Origin: Candidatus Woesearchaeota archaeon | GTDB taxonomy: Archaea > Nanobdellota > Nanobdellia > Woesearchaeales > UBA12501 | Direction of reading: 5' to 3' | DNA: 17,636 nucleotides | NCBI GenBank assembly: GCA_014729495.1 | Contig: WJJV01000060.1 | Coordinates: forward strand, 1-17,636 | In this document: positions 14,730-17,636 of the stretch, one piece after another | How the letters are laid out: each line of letters begins with the position of its first letter | Position numbering within the stretch: the stretch's first letter is position 1 | The notes under the pieces: generated by a model | Databases searched by the model: none | Told to the model about the DNA's origin: nothing | The model's input: the letters and a program-made list of their open reading frames with translations, nothing else | Made by a program: the position numbers and the translations under genes

Positions 14730-15800
14730 ATGATGAGGAAAAAAAGAAGACATCTCAGGCATCATGTAAGCAAGAGAAAGCTGCACTGCATGATGCTCTT
14801 CAATCTTGGCATGTATCCTGATCCTAATTTTTATTATCTCACAAAGTATGACGGCTATGGCTGCCTTATCCTGCTTAAGGACAGGGAGATCCTCCTTGTG
14901 CCCCCTATGGAATACCAGAGAGCCAGGAAGACCGTAAAAGGCACCAGCGTAAAGATGTACAAAAAGGATTTCTGGGATGTGCTGAGAAAGCATGCAAGAG
15001 GGAAGAACATAGGGCTGGATTATAATTCAATCACCTTGTCTTTCATGAAAGTCATCAGGAAAGAGATGAGAAAGAAGAGTTTTGTTGACATCTCCCCAGT
15101 CCTCAGGGAGCAGAGAGCTGTCAAGACTCAAGATGAGATAAAGACACTGAAGAAGGCCTGCTCTATAAGCGACAAAATACTCAAGAGATTCTTCTCCAGC
15201 TTCAGCAGATTCAGGACAGAGAAACAGGCTGCTCAATTCCTGGAGACAGAGGCTGTCAAGGAAGGCTGCGGGCTTTCATTCCCACCTATAGTTGCATCAG
15301 GTTCAGGAGCAGCAGAACCCCACCATGCCCCCAAGGATACTCCAATCAAGAAGGGATTTTGCATAATAGACTTCGGAGTGAAATACAATGGATACTGCTC
15401 TGATACAACAAGGACAGTTTATGTAGGAAAGCCTTCAGAAAAGGACAAGGAGATCTACAATCTTCTGCTCAATGCGCAGAAGGATGTTGTAAGTTCAGTC
15501 AGGCCTGGCATGAGATGCTCAGAACCCCATAAGATGATCATGCATAAGCTTGGGGATTACGGCAGGTACTTCATCCACGGTCTGGGACATGGAGTTGGTG
15601 TGGAGATACACGAGCTTCCGAATCTTAAGCCAAAGTCAAAGGAAGTGTTTGAGAATGGGATGGTATTCACAGTTGAGCCAGGAGTGTACATTGGCAGTCG
15701 GCTGGGCATAAGGATTGAGGACACTGTGCTGCTTGATGCCAGACCAAAGGTCCTGACAAGGATAAGCAAAGATCTTAGGATAATAAAAAAATCAGGATAA
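14730..15800 (+). CDS. M24 metallopeptidase, Xaa-Pro dipeptidase/aminopeptidase-like
   Basis: Cytoplasmic pita-bread metallopeptidase, probably cleaving X-Pro peptides. It has 356 residues: a creatinase-like N-terminal domain (about 20-125, with FNLGMYPDPNFYYLT) and a catalytic domain. The dinuclear metal ligands are all visible: D214 in IIDFG, D225 in DTTRTV, H287 in HGLGHGVG, E316 in TVEPG and E330 in RIEDT. H294 in EIHE is also kept. The N-terminus is very basic (MMRKKRRHLRHHVSKRK), unusual for the family, and may mean the first residues are not conserved or that translation starts at the MM pair 21-22. A methionine aminopeptidase is less likely given the two-domain layout. Convergent with the M29 gene, 21 bp apart. 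Confidence 0.9.
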   Translation: MMRKKRRHLRHHVSKRKLHCMMLFNLGMYPDPNFYYLTKYDGYGCLILLKDREILLVPPMEYQRARKTVKGTSVKMYKKDFWDVLRKHARGKNIGLDYNSITLSFMKVIRKEMRKKSFVDISPVLREQRAVKTQDEIKTLKKACSISDKILKRFFSSFSRFRTEKQAAQFLETEAVKEGCGLSFPPIVASGSGAAEPHHAPKDTPIKKGFCIIDFGVKYNGYCSDTTRTVYVGKPSEKDKEIYNLLLNAQKDVVSSVRPGMRCSEPHKMIMHKLGDYGRYFIHGLGHGVGVEIHELPNLKPKSKEVFENGMVFTVEPGVYIGSRLGIRIEDTVLLDARPKVLTRISKDLRIIKKSG

Positions 15801-15821
15801 TCTACTTGATATCTGAGAATT

Positions 15822-16895
15822 CTATGAATATATTTTCCACTTGCCGTCCTTCATGACAAGCTTGTCATCAAAATATATCTCTCCACCGTTTCTCATATCC
15901 TTTATCATGTCCCAATGAAGAGCAGAGTTGTTCTCTCCTCCAGTTCCCTTGTATGATTTTCCTAGGGCAAAATGTATTGTGCCGCCTATCTTCTCATCAA
16001 ATAGTATCTGCTTTACAAAATTCTTGATGTTGTAGTTCAGGCCTATGCCGAACTCTCCGATATATGATGATCCAGAATCAGTATTTATCATCTTCCTGAG
16101 ATAATCTGGATTCTTGGTTGCCTTTGCCTCGACTACCTTTCCTTTCCTGAACCTAAGCCAAACGCCATCAACTTCCCTTCCTCCTTTTATTGCAGGGAAG
16201 GAGTATCTTATATGGCCGTTCACTGATCTTTTGACAGGCTCTGTGAAGACCTCTCCATCAGGCATGTTGTGGGTTCCGCAGCACTCAAGGGCGTTCTTGC
16301 CTTTGATTGAGAATGTGAGGAATGTATCCTTGTGGATTATCTTGACCTGGTCTGTATTGTTGAGCAGGTTTATGAGCTTCTGCTGCTTCTTCCTCTCTTT
16401 CTTCCAGTCAACAAGGCATGCCTTGTAGACAAAATTCTCAAACTCTTCCACGCTGGTCTCAGCATCCTGCGCAAGTGCTGCAGTAGGATACTCAAAGTAT
16501 ACCCAGTTGTCCTTGTCTATGATTGTGTCATGCACCTTTTTTGTTGTCCTGCTCCTGAGAGCCATCTTATCAGGATCAACATTGCTCAATTCCCTTGTAT
16601 TATAATCAGTTCCTATTGATATCCAGGCATCTGTGTTCTTGGCCTCATACATCGCGATATTTGGCTTGTTTTCCAGCTGCTCTTTGGTAGCATGCTTGAA
16701 ATACAGGTATGACAGCCCATGCACTCCCACCTTGACATTAGGATATGCGCCTTTCTTTAGAACAAGCCTGTATATCTCTTTTATGAGGGGCTCTGCTTCA
16801 GGGCCTGCACTGATGCTCACTACATCTCCTTTTTTTATCTTGACTGAGTAATTGACCAGTATCTCAGCAAGTTTCTTCACTCTCTCATCAACCAT
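15822..16895 (-). CDS. M29 family metallo-aminopeptidase (AmpS-like)
   Basis: Leaderless-type gene for a 357-residue thermophilic-type aminopeptidase that removes N-terminal residues using a dinuclear metal site. Numbered from the ATG at 16895, the family ligands are E215 (NMPDGEVFTEPV), E281 (GEFGIGLN), H308 (IHFALGKSY), H327 and D329 (SALHWDM). The N-terminal domain carries KIKKGDVVSISAGPEAEPL. The open frame extends six codons to an ATG at 16913, but the TATA box at 16918-16925 sits only 8 bp from it and 27 bp from 16895. MVDERVKKLAEIL is also the usual family start. With the M24 enzyme it forms a convergent pair of cytosolic peptidases suited to peptide scavenging. Confidence 0.92.
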   Translation of the reverse strand: MVDERVKKLAEILVNYSVKIKKGDVVSISAGPEAEPLIKEIYRLVLKKGAYPNVKVGVHGLSYLYFKHATKEQLENKPNIAMYEAKNTDAWISIGTDYNTRELSNVDPDKMALRSRTTKKVHDTIIDKDNWVYFEYPTAALAQDAETSVEEFENFVYKACLVDWKKERKKQQKLINLLNNTDQVKIIHKDTFLTFSIKGKNALECCGTHNMPDGEVFTEPVKRSVNGHIRYSFPAIKGGREVDGVWLRFRKGKVVEAKATKNPDYLRKMINTDSGSSYIGEFGIGLNYNIKNFVKQILFDEKIGGTIHFALGKSYKGTGGENNSALHWDMIKDMRNGGEIYFDDKLVMKDGKWKIYS

Positions 16896-16917
16896 ACTGT
16901 TGAGAAATTTCATATAC

Positions 16918-16925
16918 TATTTAAA
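16918..16925 (-). promoter_or_regulatory. TATA box of the M29 gene
   Basis: On the minus strand, TTTAAATA is centred 27 bp before the ATG at 16895, which decides the start in favour of the shorter frame. Confidence 0.55.
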
Positions 16926-17025
16926 GGTTGCTATATGGTTTTTTCCTAGATTAATATCAGATGTTAATAATGCAAAGATAATGATGCATTATGTCTGTTT
17001 AAAACCCAGCAATAATAGAAATGCT

Positions 17026-17041
17026 TTGTTTTGCAAAACAA
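17026..17041. repeat. 16-bp perfect palindrome
   Basis: TTGTTTTGCAAAACAA equals its own reverse complement. It lies in the gene-less region left of the hairpin array and immediately precedes the first copy of the 19-bp direct repeat. It may be a binding site for a dimeric regulator. Confidence 0.6.
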
Positions 17042-17043
17042 CT

Positions 17044-17120
17044 TTGGATTCGTACATGATCAAGAATATATGTTATTTCAATCTCTATGGCAGCAACAAC
17101 ATTGGATTCGTACACGGTCA
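17044..17120. repeat. 19-bp direct repeat, two copies 58 bp apart
   Basis: TTGGATTCGTACANGNTCA occurs at 17044-17062 and 17102-17120 and differs at two positions. The interval holds no gene. Possible roles are paired protein-binding sites or conserved parts of an RNA. Confidence 0.7.
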
Positions 17121-17213
17121 GCCCTTTCAGGTCTGCCCTATTCGCAAATGTTAAAACCACACTGCGTATGGTTTTAACATCTGCACTCAGTACTCATCCT
17201 TGTTGCTGCTGCC
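17089..17213. other. Potential structured RNA or large stem-loop
   Basis: GCAGCAACAA (17090-17099) can pair with TTGTTGCTGC (17200-17209). Inside is a perfect 12-bp hairpin, ATGTTAAAACCA (17148-17159) with TGGTTTTAACAT (17169-17180) around a 9-nt loop; the stem extends past one mismatch to 17144 and 17184. No known RNA family is recognised. Transcription and strand are unknown. Confidence 0.4.
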
Positions 17214-17248
17214 TCAACTATTCTGCCTGGCTAAAGCCAAAAGATAGC

Positions 17249-17540
17249 GCCACCTCGCCGATGTTGGGATAGCGGTGCCTTACCGGCGAGGCTAGGAAGA
17301 AACGTTAAGACAATCCCCTAAAAACTTTTGCCACCTCTCCGACATTGCGTTAGCAGCACATTATCGGAGAGGCTATGAGAAAAGTGTAATACAAACAACT
17401 CTAAGACATAGCCACCTCGCTGTGGTTGGATTTGCAGTGCATGTCAGCGAGGCTAGGAGTATATTGCAATAGAATAAACTAAAAGGAATGGCATCCTCTC
17501 CAATTTCAGATTAGCAGTGCCTGATCAGAGAGGCTGGGAG
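17249..17540. repeat. Tandem array of four covarying hairpin units (period about 80 bp)
   Basis: Units begin at 17249, 17330, 17411 and about 17490. Each is about 48 bp: GCCA, a left arm of 6-9 bases, a 22-23 nt loop, the complementary right arm, then CTAGGA or a close variant. The arms are CCTCGCCG/CGGCGAGG, CCTCTCCGA/TCGGAGAGG, CCTCGCTG/CAGCGAGG and CCTCTC/GAGAGG. Differences occur on both sides at once (G-C to T-A at the fifth pair, C-G to T-A at the seventh), so pairing is preserved. The loop holds a conserved core near GATTAGCAGTGC. Spacers of about 32 bp are A-rich and unrelated. There is no open frame. It is either a structured-RNA array or a REP-like palindromic element; the strand is undetermined. 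Confidence 0.8.
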
Positions 17541-17588
17541 TTGTAGTGGTGTTTAGATAAGGTTCAAACAGCCCTAATAACCGCAAAG

Positions 17589-17597
17589 CTTATAAAT
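17589..17597 (+). promoter_or_regulatory. TATA box for the gene at 17620
   Basis: CTTATAAAT is centred about 27 bp before the ATG at 17620, the same geometry as other leaderless genes here. CTTATAA also reads as a TATA box leftward, where it could drive transcription of the hairpin array from about 17566. Confidence 0.55.
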
Positions 17598-17619
17598 GAG
17601 TTTTTTGACAGCATATCGC

Positions 17620-17636
17620 ATGGAAACAGAAGATAA
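17620..17636 (+). CDS. Start of an unidentified gene, cut by the window edge
   Basis: ATG GAA ACA GAA GAT (M-E-T-E-D) begins with TATA-box spacing of about 27 bp and runs off the right edge. Five codons are too few to name the product. It lies 80 bp right of the hairpin array. Confidence 0.45.

Noticed and set aside
17000..17190. Minus-strand frame with protein-like text (ANRADLKGLTVYESNVVAAIE)
   Set aside because: The frame lacks a convincing start, Shine-Dalgarno or TATA box, is interrupted upstream, and overlaps repeats and hairpins. A decayed gene remnant is possible but not supported.
17249..17540. CRISPR array
   Set aside because: The spacing looks CRISPR-like, but the repeat units differ at many positions, with compensating stem changes. 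There are only four units and no cas1/cas2 is nearby.
17249..17540. H/ACA guide RNA array
   Set aside because: The stems are a single 6-9 bp helix with a 22-23 nt loop. There is no upper stem with a pseudouridylation pocket, no clear ACA box at fixed distance, and no k-turn.
17249..17540. Integron attC sites
   Set aside because: The hairpins lack the paired core-site boxes ending in AAC and GTT. There are no gene cassettes between units, only about 32-bp spacers.
17555..17585. tRNA T-arm (GGTTCAAAC)
   Set aside because: The flanking bases do not form a T stem, and no acceptor stem, D arm or anticodon arm could be placed around it.

Overview
The window is archaeal chromosome. It carries an archaeal-type tyrosyl-tRNA synthetase, pelota, a replication factor C small subunit and a PRC-barrel protein. 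Start codons repeatedly lie about 27 bp from a TATA box (leaderless mRNAs), and the few clear Shine-Dalgarno sites are GGTGAT or AAGGAGGT. The N-terminal anchor of the 4478-5665 protein and the mix of small lipoproteins resemble DPANN archaea of the Woesearchaeota/Pacearchaeota kind. That placement is an inference from protein style and was not tested by phylogeny.

Layout. Positions 1-3288 hold an acetate locus: the last 39 codons of phosphotransacetylase (+), AMP-forming acetyl-CoA synthetase (-) and acetate kinase (+). Together these interconvert acetate, acetyl phosphate and acetyl-CoA. Positions 3335-4390 hold pelota (-), for ribosome rescue. Positions 4478-11053 hold five co-oriented genes for surface proteins: a single-TM protein with three beta-domain repeats, a 774-residue five-TM protein with a cytoplasmic heptad-repeat tail and a large external domain, and three paralogous lipoproteins. 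The C-terminal domain of the five-TM protein looks related to the second domain of the lipoproteins. I do not know this cluster as a described system; it is the best candidate here for a new protein assembly.

Positions 11110-13482 hold three leftward genes: rfcS, a PRC-barrel protein and a stand-alone Cas4/Dna2-like Fe-S nuclease. Between rfcS and the PRC-barrel gene is a 222-bp island rich in inverted repeats. Positions 13620-15800 hold tyrS and an M24 metallopeptidase (+). Positions 15822-16895 hold an M29 aminopeptidase (-).

Positions 16896-17619 (about 720 bp) have no convincing gene. The left part has a 16-bp palindrome, a 19-bp direct repeat and a 12-bp perfect hairpin. The right part has four tandem copies (period about 80 bp) of a roughly 48-bp hairpin unit whose stem bases change in compensating pairs while the loop stays similar. 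This looks like a family of structured RNAs or a palindromic repeat element. A last gene starts at 17620 and runs off the window.
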